Source of the DNA: Clostridiales bacterium UBA1248
GTDB lineage: Bacteria; Bacillota; Clostridia; Oscillospirales; CAG-272
Reading direction: 5' to 3'
Assembly (NCBI GenBank): GCA_002308615.1
Contig: DBWC01000092.1
Location: forward strand, 1-5,900
DNA: 5,900 bases
Under the pieces are notes generated by a model. That model was given only the letters and a program-made list of their open reading frames with translations. It had not been told where the DNA came from and did not search any database. A program made the position numbers and the translations under genes. This document shows positions 1-5,069 of this stretch, piece by piece (position 1 is the stretch's first letter; each line of letters opens with the position of its first letter).

Positions 1-19
1 CGTCTGACACAGCGAGATG

Positions 20-48
20 ATTATACTCTATTTTTCTGTTTTTGTCAA
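20..48 (-). promoter_or_regulatory. Perfect sigma-A consensus promoter directed leftward
   Basis: Read on the minus strand, TTGACA (48-43) is followed by a 17-bp spacer and TATAAT (25-20), so both hexamers and the spacing match the housekeeping consensus exactly. Transcription would start near position 13 and leave the window on the left. It therefore serves a gene or stable RNA outside this window, divergent from spoIIIA. A full-consensus promoter usually means strong constitutive expression, but the target cannot be seen. Confidence 0.75.
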
Positions 49-103
49 TATCTAATTCTCCGCATATGATTGTGAACTTTTGTTTAACATTTTGCCGTGT
101 ATA

Positions 104-134
104 TTGACTTTACGGTATACTGTAATGTTATGAT
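104..134 (+). promoter_or_regulatory. Candidate sigma-A promoter, rightward
   Basis: TTGACT (104-109) matches the -35 consensus at five of six bases. Two overlapping -10 candidates follow: TGTTAT (126-131, 16-bp spacer) and TATGAT (129-134, 19-bp spacer), neither ideal. A start near 138-141 would give a transcript reaching the terminator at 184-209 after about 70 nt. This could be a short RNA, or a basal promoter for spoIIIA that is attenuated by the terminator. Confidence is modest because no -10 combines good sequence and good spacing. Confidence 0.35.
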
Positions 135-183
135 CAAACCGAACGGACGGACGTTCCGCGTCAGCCTCAAACAAAAATACGAC

Positions 184-209
184 AAGCCTCCTTTTACGGA
201 GGCTTTTTT
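184..209 (+). terminator. Intrinsic terminator upstream of spoIIIAA
   Basis: An 8-bp stem, AAGCCTCC (184-191) with GGAGGCTT (198-205), closes a 6-nt loop, and a run of six T begins within the 3' arm and ends at 209. The T-tract lies on the plus-strand side, so it stops rightward transcription. The leftward promoter at 20-48 fires away from it, so its only visible client is the candidate promoter at 104-134. It would also insulate spoIIIAA from read-through. Confidence 0.8.
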
Positions 210-214
210 ATATG

Positions 215-243
215 TAATAATACCGCGGCTTTTTTCATATATT
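215..243 (+). promoter_or_regulatory. Candidate sigma-E promoter of the spoIIIA operon
   Basis: TAATAAT (215-221) matches the sigma-E -35 pattern KMATATT at six of seven positions. After a 14-bp spacer, CATATATT (236-243) matches the -10 pattern CATACAHT at six of eight. spoIIIA is a mother-cell sigma-E operon in Bacillus subtilis, so this is the expected promoter type. It lies downstream of the terminator at 184-209. The predicted transcription start, about 6-8 nt after the -10, falls on or next to the spoIIIAA ATG at 249. The consensus is quoted from memory and no matrix was run. Confidence 0.55.
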
Positions 244-248
244 CAAAC

Positions 249-1145
249 ATGACAAACATCAAAAACAACAGTCCGCCTGTATACGAGGCATATCCGTTTC
301 TTCCGAAGAATATTACGTCTATCATAAGCCTGTTCTGTATAAAATATCCGCAGCTGGCTTTGAGCGTAACGGAGATACGGCTGCGGCTCGGAGGCGCGCT
401 GTCACTTTCCGTATCCGATAAGAACGTGACGTTCGATCACACGGGGAACGTGTCGGGAAAGCCTTATATATGCACTAAGGAGGATATAGACTCAGCCGCC
501 GCGCTTTTATGCGGCTCCTCATACCATTCCCACAAGGACGAGATAGAGCAGGGCTATATATCCTCGTCAGGTCAGGTGCGCGCCGGCGTTTCAACGTACG
601 GCACGTTCGGCGGAGCGGTCTGGGGGATAGACGGTCTTTGCATAAGGATCCCGCGCGACGTAGACGGATGCAGCGCAGCGCTGCTTGACAAAACGGGAAT
701 ATGCTCCATGCTCATATGCTCCGCGCCGGGCGTCGGAAAAACGACGCTTTTGCGCGATATTGCAAAAAGACTTTGCGGCGTATACGGCAAACGCATCGTC
801 GTATGCGATACGAAGTACGAGCTTCTGCCGAAGAAAAAGCCGCTTTTCGCGGACTATATCTGCGGCAAGGAAAAAGCGGCGGCTATAGAATGCGCGGTGC
901 GCAATATGTCCGCGCAGGTCGTTTTGTGCGACGAGCTCGGCGGACCGGACGAGACAAAAGCGATATTATCCGCGCAGAGCGGCGGCGTTACGCTGATCTG
1001 CACGGCGCACGCCGACGGTATGGCTTCTCTTCTCCGCCGCCCGAATCTGAAGCTTTTATACGACGCGGCGGTGTTTGAAAAATACGTATTTTTAAAGCGG
1101 AGCGCGTCGGGCTTTGAATTTGATATAACGGAGAATGAAACATGA
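249..1145 (+). CDS. spoIIIAA: SpoIIIAA, stage III sporulation ATPase
   Basis: This 298-residue protein is close to the usual length of about 300. It is the cytoplasmic ATPase of the SpoIIIA-SpoIIQ channel, related to secretion ATPases, and is thought to power the complex from the mother-cell side. A Walker A loop is visible at residues 158-166 (SAPGVGKTT, lysine 164). The Walker B strand lies at 223-230 (QVVLCDEL, Asp228/Glu229), and a TAHAD motif at 252-256 sits in the sensor region. The N-terminal EIRLRLG at 42-48 is also typical of the family. The ATG at 249 is the only reasonable start, yet no Shine-Dalgarno precedes it. A sigma-E-like promoter ends 6 nt upstream, which suggests a leaderless message. 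The stop overlaps the spoIIIAB start as ATGA. Confidence 0.95.
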   Translation: MTNIKNNSPPVYEAYPFLPKNITSIISLFCIKYPQLALSVTEIRLRLGGALSLSVSDKNVTFDHTGNVSGKPYICTKEDIDSAAALLCGSSYHSHKDEIEQGYISSSGQVRAGVSTYGTFGGAVWGIDGLCIRIPRDVDGCSAALLDKTGICSMLICSAPGVGKTTLLRDIAKRLCGVYGKRIVVCDTKYELLPKKKPLFADYICGKEKAAAIECAVRNMSAQVVLCDELGGPDETKAILSAQSGGVTLICTAHADGMASLLRRPNLKLLYDAAVFEKYVFLKRSASGFEFDITENET

Positions 1146-1585
1146 AATACGCGGGAGCGGGACTGATATTTTTATGCTCCGTACTGTTCGGATATTTTCT
1201 ATCCGAAAAGGAAAAGCAGGCTCTTTCCGTATCCGAGGAGCTTTATCGCGTTATGCTTTACGTAAGAGACGAGATATGCGTCAACCGCACGCCGACGAAA
1301 ATAATCCTGTCCCGCATATGCGAATGCGATGATCTTGACGGGCTTTACGGCGCTTTTTCGGATAAGCTGTCGTCTCTTGACGGCGACGAACGCCGCGTTT
1401 TCTCCGATTTCTGCGGCAGTATAGGCAAAAGCGGAGCCGAGGTGCAGAAAGGGAGCTTTGACGCTTTTTTATCTCAATATGAGGCGCTTTTGCAGAAGCG
1501 GCGAAAAAAAGCCGGAGGCTGTGCAAGGCTGTATATATCGCTGTCCGCGTTTTTCGGGCTGGCGGCAGTTATAATTTTCCTTTGA
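1142..1585 (+). CDS. spoIIIAB: SpoIIIAB, stage III sporulation membrane protein
   Basis: This 147-residue protein is shorter than the B. subtilis protein (about 170). One hydrophobic helix lies at residues 4-20 and another at 129-147. Between them is a charged, mainly helical domain resembling the type II secretion GspF-like fold known for this family. The stretch YVRDEICVNRTP at 40-51 corresponds to the family pattern of a helix ending in a threonine-proline turn. It is a membrane component of the mother-cell half of the channel, and a link to the SpoIIIAA ATPase is likely by analogy with secretion systems. Translation starts at an ATG overlapping the spoIIIAA stop, with GGAG at 1130-1133, 8 nt upstream. 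The assignment rests on operon position and topology more than on strong motifs. Confidence 0.9.
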   Translation: MKYAGAGLIFLCSVLFGYFLSEKEKQALSVSEELYRVMLYVRDEICVNRTPTKIILSRICECDDLDGLYGAFSDKLSSLDGDERRVFSDFCGSIGKSGAEVQKGSFDAFLSQYEALLQKRRKKAGGCARLYISLSAFFGLAAVIIFL

Positions 1586-1586
1586 T

Positions 1587-1592
1587 AAGGGG
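1587..1592 (+). promoter_or_regulatory. Shine-Dalgarno that fixes a TTG start for spoIIIAC
   Basis: AAGGGG lies 8 nt before TTG at 1601. The nearby ATG at 1593 is in another frame and meets a stop after seven codons. No ATG precedes the conserved N-terminus in the right frame, so TTG is the best initiation codon. Confidence 0.7.
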
Positions 1593-1600
1593 ATGACGTT

Positions 1601-1795
1601 TTGGATATCGATATAATTTTCAAAGTCGCGGGCGTCGGGCTTTTAGTAGCGGTGACTTACGTCGTGCTGTCAAAAAGCGGCAGGGACGAGATGGCTATGC
1701 TTTTATCGCTTTGCGGTATCGTAATAATACTTATCATGATAGTCGGGCGGGTATCCGATCTGTTTTCGTATATCCGCACGTCGTTCGGTTTGTGA
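1601..1795 (+). CDS. spoIIIAC: SpoIIIAC, small stage III sporulation membrane protein
   Basis: This 64-residue protein is close to the B. subtilis length (about 68) and consists almost entirely of two membrane helices (residues 6-24 and 32-49) with a short polar turn, KSGRDE, at 25-30. The N-terminal pattern of acidic/hydrophobic residues followed by FKVAGVG (7-13) is characteristic of the family, which resembles the small export-gate components of secretion systems. It starts with TTG at 1601, supported by the SD at 1587-1592. Its stop TGA (1793-1795) overlaps the GTG start of spoIIIAD. SpoIIIAC and SpoIIIAD are related proteins and are expected to pair in the membrane. Confidence 0.93.
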   Translation: MDIDIIFKVAGVGLLVAVTYVVLSKSGRDEMAMLLSLCGIVIILIMIVGRVSDLFSYIRTSFGL

Positions 1796-2178
1796 GCGAT
1801 ATCGCCGCCGTCTGCGCCGCCGCGGTGATACTCGTGCTCATAACGTCGGCGATAAAGAAAACGGAGGCCGGCATAGGCGGCACGCTTTCCGTCATAATAA
1901 CGCTGTGGATCGTATTCATATGCGCGTCTATGGCTTTGTATTTCAAAAACGGGCTGTCGGGGATCGGCACGTCGGCTGTCGGAGAATATCTGCCGTACGT
2001 GCTTAAATCGGTAGGCATCGGCTTTTTGTCGCAGATCTCCGCCGATATATGCACGGACGCAAACGAGCGCTCCGCGGCGACGGGGATACAGACGGCGGGC
2101 AAATTAGGCATACTCACGGTCTGCCTGCCTTTGATAAAACGGATACTTGAGTGTGCGATAGGATATATAAACGGATAG
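1792..2178 (+). CDS. spoIIIAD: SpoIIIAD, stage III sporulation membrane protein
   Basis: This 128-residue protein matches the usual length (about 133). The open frame extends upstream to an ATG at 1711, but those 27 residues are polar, lie inside spoIIIAC and are not family-like. The GTG at 1792 forms a GTGA overlap with the spoIIIAC stop and begins at the first membrane helix. Helices lie at about 5-21, 31-50 and 103-123. The most conserved block, residues 71-116, contains the family pattern LKSVGIGFL, then a region rich in Asp/Asn/Glu (ICTDANE), then TAGKLGIL. No clear SD precedes the GTG, so translation probably depends on coupling to spoIIIAC. It forms part of the membrane core of the channel. 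Confidence 0.92.
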   Translation: MSDIAAVCAAAVILVLITSAIKKTEAGIGGTLSVIITLWIVFICASMALYFKNGLSGIGTSAVGEYLPYVLKSVGIGFLSQISADICTDANERSAATGIQTAGKLGILTVCLPLIKRILECAIGYING

Positions 2179-2183
2179 GTGAT
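2177..2183 (+). promoter_or_regulatory. Shine-Dalgarno that fixes the spoIIIAE start
   Basis: AGGTGAT is a 7-nt match to the 3' part of the anti-SD complement and lies 3 nt before the ATG at 2187 (5 nt if counted from the end of AGGTG). An earlier in-frame ATG at 2151 lies inside spoIIIAD, has no SD and adds twelve polar residues, so 2187 is preferred. Confidence 0.65.
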
Positions 2184-2186
2184 AAA

Positions 2187-3149
2187 ATGCAGGAGCTTGA
2201 AAGCTACATAGCGGAGCAATACTGTGCGGGCGTTAAAATATACGGCTCCGAGGCGGCGGCCGACGCGCTTTTCTCTGCGTTAAAGGAAAACGCAAGACCC
2301 GCGCTCGGTTCGCTTTGTCTTTTGCTCGGGCTCGTATTCGCCGCGGCGCTTATCAAGTCGTTTTCTTCGGCTTTGTCGGAGCATAACGCGCCCGTCGATA
2401 TCTGCGTATCTCTCATCTGCTCCGTCGCGGTATATGAATCTTTAAAATACGCGTATGACGCGGTAAACGCGGCGCTGTCCGGCATAGGCATACTTATGGA
2501 CACGATGTCAGCCGCGATGTGCGCGATGTACGGGCTTTCGGGCAATATTGCCGCCGGAAGCTCCGCCGTGTCGACATTGATGCTTGCGCTGCAGATAATG
2601 CGGCTCATATCCGGGCGGATACTTCTGCCGCTTCTGCTTATTTGCTTCGGCTGCTCGCTCGTCTCCGGCTTCGGCTTTGACGCGGGGCTGTCCGGCGTAT
2701 CCGACGCGGTAAAGCGCGCCGTTACGTTTCTGTGCGCCGGCTCCGCCGCCGTCGTATGCGCTTTGCTGTCATATCAGACCGTGATCGTTAAAGCCGCGGA
2801 CAACGCCGCGCTCAAAACCGTGAAATTCGCCTCGTCGTCGTTTATTCCGATTATCGGCTCTTCGTTTTCGGAATCCGTTTCCGCCGTCAGCGCGGCTTTG
2901 TCGACTGTCAGAGGCGCGGCGGGAGCGGGCGGTATAATATCGATCGGCATCATAATAATCCCGGCGGCGCTGACCGTTATATCTTCAAAGCTGTGCATGC
3001 GTCTGTCCGGCGCTTTATGCGGATTGTTCGAGCTTGACAGGCTGAAGACTTTTTTTGAAAACAATAACGATATACTGTCGGTTTTGCTTGCCGTCATGCT
3101 CACCTCGGGCGTCATATTCACGGTCGCCTGCGCGCTTTTCTGCATATGA
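2187..3149 (+). CDS. spoIIIAE: SpoIIIAE, polytopic stage III sporulation membrane protein
   Basis: This 320-residue, strongly hydrophobic protein has roughly seven membrane segments, near residues 40-58, 70-88, 125-140, 145-162, 180-200, 250-266 and 295-319. It is the large integral membrane component of the channel, whose architecture recalls permeases. The best family signature is residues 208-226, where ALKTVKFASS leads into FIPIIGSSF. B. subtilis SpoIIIAE has about 400 residues and carries a signal peptide plus an N-terminal extracytoplasmic region. Here the protein begins with a short polar helix (1-38) and goes directly into the first membrane segment, so about 80 residues are absent. 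No upstream coding sequence could supply them, because spoIIIAD occupies that DNA in another frame. The stop overlaps the spoIIIAF start as ATGA. Confidence 0.93.
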   Translation: MQELESYIAEQYCAGVKIYGSEAAADALFSALKENARPALGSLCLLLGLVFAAALIKSFSSALSEHNAPVDICVSLICSVAVYESLKYAYDAVNAALSGIGILMDTMSAAMCAMYGLSGNIAAGSSAVSTLMLALQIMRLISGRILLPLLLICFGCSLVSGFGFDAGLSGVSDAVKRAVTFLCAGSAAVVCALLSYQTVIVKAADNAALKTVKFASSSFIPIIGSSFSESVSAVSAALSTVRGAAGAGGIISIGIIIIPAALTVISSKLCMRLSGALCGLFELDRLKTFFENNNDILSVLLAVMLTSGVIFTVACALFCI

Positions 3150-3613
3150 TACGGAGTTTACTGTCTCAGCTTGCGGTACTCGCCGCGATTTGCTCGTGCG
3201 TGCTGATCATCTGCCCGGAGACGGCGCTGAAAAAATACGTAAAGCTCGCCTGTTCGCTGTGCGCGCTGTCGCTTATCCTCTCGTTTCTGCCGTTTCATAT
3301 AAACGATTTGGAATCTGAAAACGTAAGCGTATCGGTGGCCGATCTGACGGAGGACGCGAAGCGCATGATAACGGAGCAGACGGCGAAACGCGTATGCGAC
3401 GCGGTGTACGAGCTTGCGTATACGAAATACGGCATGGAAAAAGACGGTATTTCCGTAAACGTCTCATACGGCGAGCGTGAAGACGGCGTGACGGAGCTGA
3501 AAAAAGCGGATATAGAGCTGTACGGTATAAAATACGCGGTATTCACCGTGCCGCTGAAAAACTCCGTGTCCGAGCTGCTCAACATACCGTGCGAGGTGGT
3601 GATAAAAGAATGA
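3146..3613 (+). CDS. spoIIIAF: SpoIIIAF, stage III sporulation ring-type protein
   Basis: This 155-residue protein compares with about 206 in B. subtilis. Two hydrophobic helices lie at residues 6-23 and 31-50, separated by the family-typical short loop with Pro24 and Lys29-Lys30-Tyr31-Val32. The C-terminal part (about 70-155) faces the intermembrane space. It shows a helix at 68-94 (LTEDAKRM to AYTKYG) followed by strands at 102-108, 121-135 and 149-153, consistent with the ring-building-motif fold known for SpoIIIAF. Its ATG overlaps the spoIIIAE stop and has no evident SD, which suggests coupled translation. Its own stop overlaps the spoIIIAG start. Assignment is by order, topology and the N-terminal pattern. 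Confidence 0.9.
   Translation: MIRSLLSQLAVLAAICSCVLIICPETALKKYVKLACSLCALSLILSFLPFHINDLESENVSVSVADLTEDAKRMITEQTAKRVCDAVYELAYTKYGMEKDGISVNVSYGEREDGVTELKKADIELYGIKYAVFTVPLKNSVSELLNIPCEVVIKE
3593..3603 (+). promoter_or_regulatory. Shine-Dalgarno region that fixes the spoIIIAG start
   Basis: GAGGTGGTGAT lies inside the spoIIIAF 3' end. GAGGTG is 11 nt and GGTGAT 6 nt upstream of the ATG at 3610. The earlier in-frame ATG at 3589 lies before this SD and would only add seven charged residues, so 3610 is preferred. Confidence 0.65.
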
Positions 3614-4062
3614 AAAACGAGGCGTTATCAAAAATATTAAAGAGCAAAAAAACAATACTTGTGCTCGCCGCCGCGGCGCTTTTGGGCGTTTTGTTAATGC
3701 TTATCGGAAATACCGAAAAAAAGACCGATAATATAGATGAAATATCGGAATATGAGGCGCACGTCGAGAATAAAATAGAACAAACGGTAGAAGCTATGTG
3801 CGGAGGGAAAGTATACGTCATCGTCACGGCGGAATACGGCAAGGAAACGCAGTACGCCAAAAACAAAACGGCGGAAAGCGAGCAGACCGTTCTGTCGTCC
3901 GGCTCGCCGGTCGCGGTGCGCACGGTGGCGCCGGTCATAAAAGGCATAACCGTCGTGTGCAAAAACGGCGGCGACCCCGCGGTATGCAGAAGGATTACCG
4001 AGGCTCTGGCGACGGCTTACGGCGTGTCAAGCGCGAGGATATACGTTACCTCCTTAAAATAG
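3610..4062 (+). CDS. spoIIIAG: SpoIIIAG, stage III sporulation ring-forming protein
   Basis: This 150-residue protein is much shorter than B. subtilis SpoIIIAG (about 229). A lysine-rich N-terminus precedes one membrane helix (residues 15-32), and the rest lies in the intermembrane space. Conserved family features are strand VYVIVTAEYG (68-77), the YAKNKTAES segment (82-90), the PVIKGITVVCK strand (108-118) and the helix-strand end ITEALATAYGVSSARIYV (129-146). Together these form the ring-building-motif fold related to YscJ/FliF. In B. subtilis the stretch between the YAKN-like segment and the PVIKG-like strand is a long beta insertion. Here only about 15-20 residues connect them, so most of that insertion seems absent. 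The reading frame is intact, so this looks like a natural compact form. Confidence 0.93.
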   Translation: MKNEALSKILKSKKTILVLAAAALLGVLLMLIGNTEKKTDNIDEISEYEAHVENKIEQTVEAMCGGKVYVIVTAEYGKETQYAKNKTAESEQTVLSSGSPVAVRTVAPVIKGITVVCKNGGDPAVCRRITEALATAYGVSSARIYVTSLK

Positions 4063-4092
4063 CAAAAAATAAAGACCGGAAAAGGAGCAGTT

Positions 4093-4662
4093 ATGAGAAT
4101 AATAAAAGCAAGCGACAACGAAAAAGCGCGTATTTTCGCGGAAAAGGTCAGGGATTTTTTCAAAAAATACGGCAAACGTACGATAGCCATAGCGGCGGGC
4201 GTGCTTATTATCGGCACCGCCGTCACGCTGAATTTCGTTCTGCCTAAAACGGCGTCCGTGTCCGGACAGGGCGGAAAAGTCGAAAACACGGGCGCATCCA
4301 AAACAGCGGAGCCGGAGGATTTCTTCGCTGCGTCGGCGATGAACCGCACGAAGGCGAGAGACGAGGCTGTGGAGGTGCTTCAGTCCGTGGTGGATATAGG
4401 GACCGACGAGGAAGCCGCAAAGCAGGCTTTGGCTGACATCTCGCGCATATCCGCGGACATAGAAAAGGAAGCGAACATAGAAACGCTCATAAAGGCGAAG
4501 GGCTTTGAGGACTGCATCGCGGTCATCTCCGGCGATACGCTCAGCATAGTCGTAAAAAGCGCGGATCAGCTTTTGCCGAACGAGATAGCGCAGATAAAGG
4601 AAATAGCGTATAAATCCGCGGACGTTCTGCCGGACAACGTTGTGATAACGCTGAAAAAATAA
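4093..4662 (+). CDS. spoIIIAH: SpoIIIAH, forespore-channel subunit that binds SpoIIQ
   Basis: This 189-residue protein compares with about 218 in B. subtilis. It is the bitopic mother-cell protein whose extracellular domain binds SpoIIQ of the forespore across the septal space. A basic N-terminus leads to one membrane helix at residues 30-49, followed by a polar linker (50-80). A long helix (81-127) then precedes the hallmark KEANIETLIKAKGFED (125-140). Strands at 141-155 and a final helix-strand (160-187) complete a ring-building-motif fold. Translation begins at 4093 with AAAGGAG at 4081-4087, 5 nt upstream. It is the only gene of the operon with a leader (30 nt) and a strong SD of its own, so it may be made at a higher rate. 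Confidence 0.95.
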   Translation: MRIIKASDNEKARIFAEKVRDFFKKYGKRTIAIAAGVLIIGTAVTLNFVLPKTASVSGQGGKVENTGASKTAEPEDFFAASAMNRTKARDEAVEVLQSVVDIGTDEEAAKQALADISRISADIEKEANIETLIKAKGFEDCIAVISGDTLSIVVKSADQLLPNEIAQIKEIAYKSADVLPDNVVITLKK

Positions 4663-4698
4663 AGAAGAAATAAGAAAGAATAAAGAATAAAAAGCGGT

Positions 4699-4747
4699 GT
4701 CGCGGAGCGACGAATTGTGTGCGCAAAGCGCACGTTTGGGGCTCCCC
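4699..4747 (+). repeat. Array of three short GC hairpins in the spoIIIAH 3' region
   Basis: After an A-rich, mostly purine stretch (4663-4694), three perfect hairpins follow one another: GTCGC-GGA-GCGAC (4699-4711), GTGCGC-AAA-GCGCAC (4719-4733) and GGGG-CT-CCCC (4738-4747). The first two have 3-nt loops; the third has only 2 nt between its arms. They directly precede the terminator at 4752-4779. They may stabilise the 3' end of the spoIIIA message or be a repeated extragenic element. Nothing here codes for protein. Confidence 0.6.
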
Positions 4748-4751
4748 GCCC

Positions 4752-4779
4752 CCCCGTTGATCTCAACGGGGCTTTTTTT
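4752..4779 (+). terminator. Intrinsic terminator of the spoIIIA operon
   Basis: An 8-bp stem, CCCCGTTG (4752-4759) with CAACGGGG (4764-4771), closes a 4-nt loop and is followed by C and seven T (4773-4779). This is a strong classical terminator about 90 nt after the spoIIIAH stop. It ends rightward transcription before the oppositely oriented AbrB-type gene. The minus-strand side has no T-tract, so it should not work leftward. Confidence 0.9.
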
Positions 4780-4797
4780 GCGGCTTCAGCCGCGCGC
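4779..4797. repeat. REP-like palindrome, copy 1
   Basis: TGCGGCTTCAGCCGCGCGC contains the stem GCGGC-TTCA-GCCGC (4780-4793) followed by GCGC. The same 19 bases recur exactly at 5331-5349, with a variant at 5490-5508. It sits between the spoIIIA terminator and the stop codon of the minus-strand AbrB-type gene, a position typical of repetitive extragenic palindromes. Confidence 0.65.
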
Positions 4798-4965
4798 TTA
4801 CTTTTTTTCATCACGCTGTACTTTTTCCAAAATAAGTTTATCACGATCACATATATAAACGTTCAAACTGTCTCCTTTTTGAATATTCAAGTCACGCAGT
4901 ATTTCTTTTGGCAGAACAACCCTTCCCGTTTTATCAATTTTCCTTACGTTACCTGTTGCCTTCAT
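4798..4965 (-). CDS. AbrB-type (SpoVT-AbrB / MazE-like) DNA-binding protein
   Basis: A minus-strand frame encodes 55 residues from ATG at 4965, or 57 from ATG at 4971. A GGGGG run (4977-4973) lies only 1 nt from the outer ATG but 7 nt from the inner one, so 4965 is preferred. The resulting N-terminus, MKATGNVRKID, closely resembles that of AbrB. The whole protein is one swapped-hairpin domain: GRVVLPKE at 14-21, LNIQKGD at 26-32, and a final strand ending LILEK at 44-48. Such domains dimerise and bind AT-rich DNA. B. subtilis AbrB (about 94 residues) has an extra C-terminal domain that is missing here. It is transcribed divergently from a ribbon-helix-helix gene, and no toxin gene adjoins it, so an antitoxin role is unsupported. 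The target genes are unknown. Confidence 0.88.
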   Translation of the reverse strand: MKATGNVRKIDKTGRVVLPKEILRDLNIQKGDSLNVYICDRDKLILEKVQRDEKK

Positions 4966-4989
4966 TTTCATGCCCCCGACTTAATATGT

Positions 4990-5007
4990 TTTATGTTATC
5001 ACATAAA
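4990..5007. promoter_or_regulatory. Palindromic candidate operator between the two regulators
   Basis: TTTATGT (4990-4996), 4 nt, then ACATAAA (5001-5007) form a perfect 7-bp inverted repeat of the size bound by dimeric regulators. It touches the -10 of the minus-strand promoter and would cover its transcription start. A second pair, TATGTTA (4992-4998) and TAACATA (5011-5017), overlaps it. Either neighbouring protein could bind here; this is inference from position. Confidence 0.45.
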
Positions 5008-5035
5008 TATTAACATATATTTTTGTTTCTGTCAA
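5007..5035 (-). promoter_or_regulatory. Promoter of the AbrB-type gene
   Basis: On the minus strand TTGACA (5035-5030) is a perfect -35, followed by a 17-bp spacer and TAATAT (5012-5007), which matches the -10 at four of six bases. Transcription would start near 5000, about 30 nt before the coding region. The -10 overlaps the palindrome at 4990-5007, which would suit repression. Confidence 0.55.
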
Positions 5036-5069
5036 GTGTAAAATATAGAAAAAAAGGGAGGATCGTTTT

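Noticed and set aside
98..123. Sigma-E or sigma-G promoter with TGTATATT and TATACTGT
   Set aside because: The spacing between the two boxes (10-12 bp) is too short for either factor.
701..1078. Plus-strand frame of 125 codons inside spoIIIAA
   Set aside because: Its arginine-rich, low-complexity product is a typical out-of-frame shadow of the ATPase.
1734..2219. Long minus-strand frame of 161 codons across spoIIIAD
   Set aside because: It is antisense to a confident gene, has no SD or family resemblance, and arises from codon bias in the opposite strand.
2204..2608. Minus-strand frame of 134 codons inside spoIIIAE
   Set aside because: It mirrors the spoIIIAE coding pattern and has no initiation signal.
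3579..3962. Minus-strand frame of 127 codons across spoIIIAF/spoIIIAG
   Set aside because: It spans two overlapping real genes antisense, with no promoter or SD.
4717..5013. Plus-strand frame of 98 codons opposite the AbrB-type gene
   Set aside because: It includes the spoIIIA terminator and the reverse of a clear AbrB domain, with no initiation signal.
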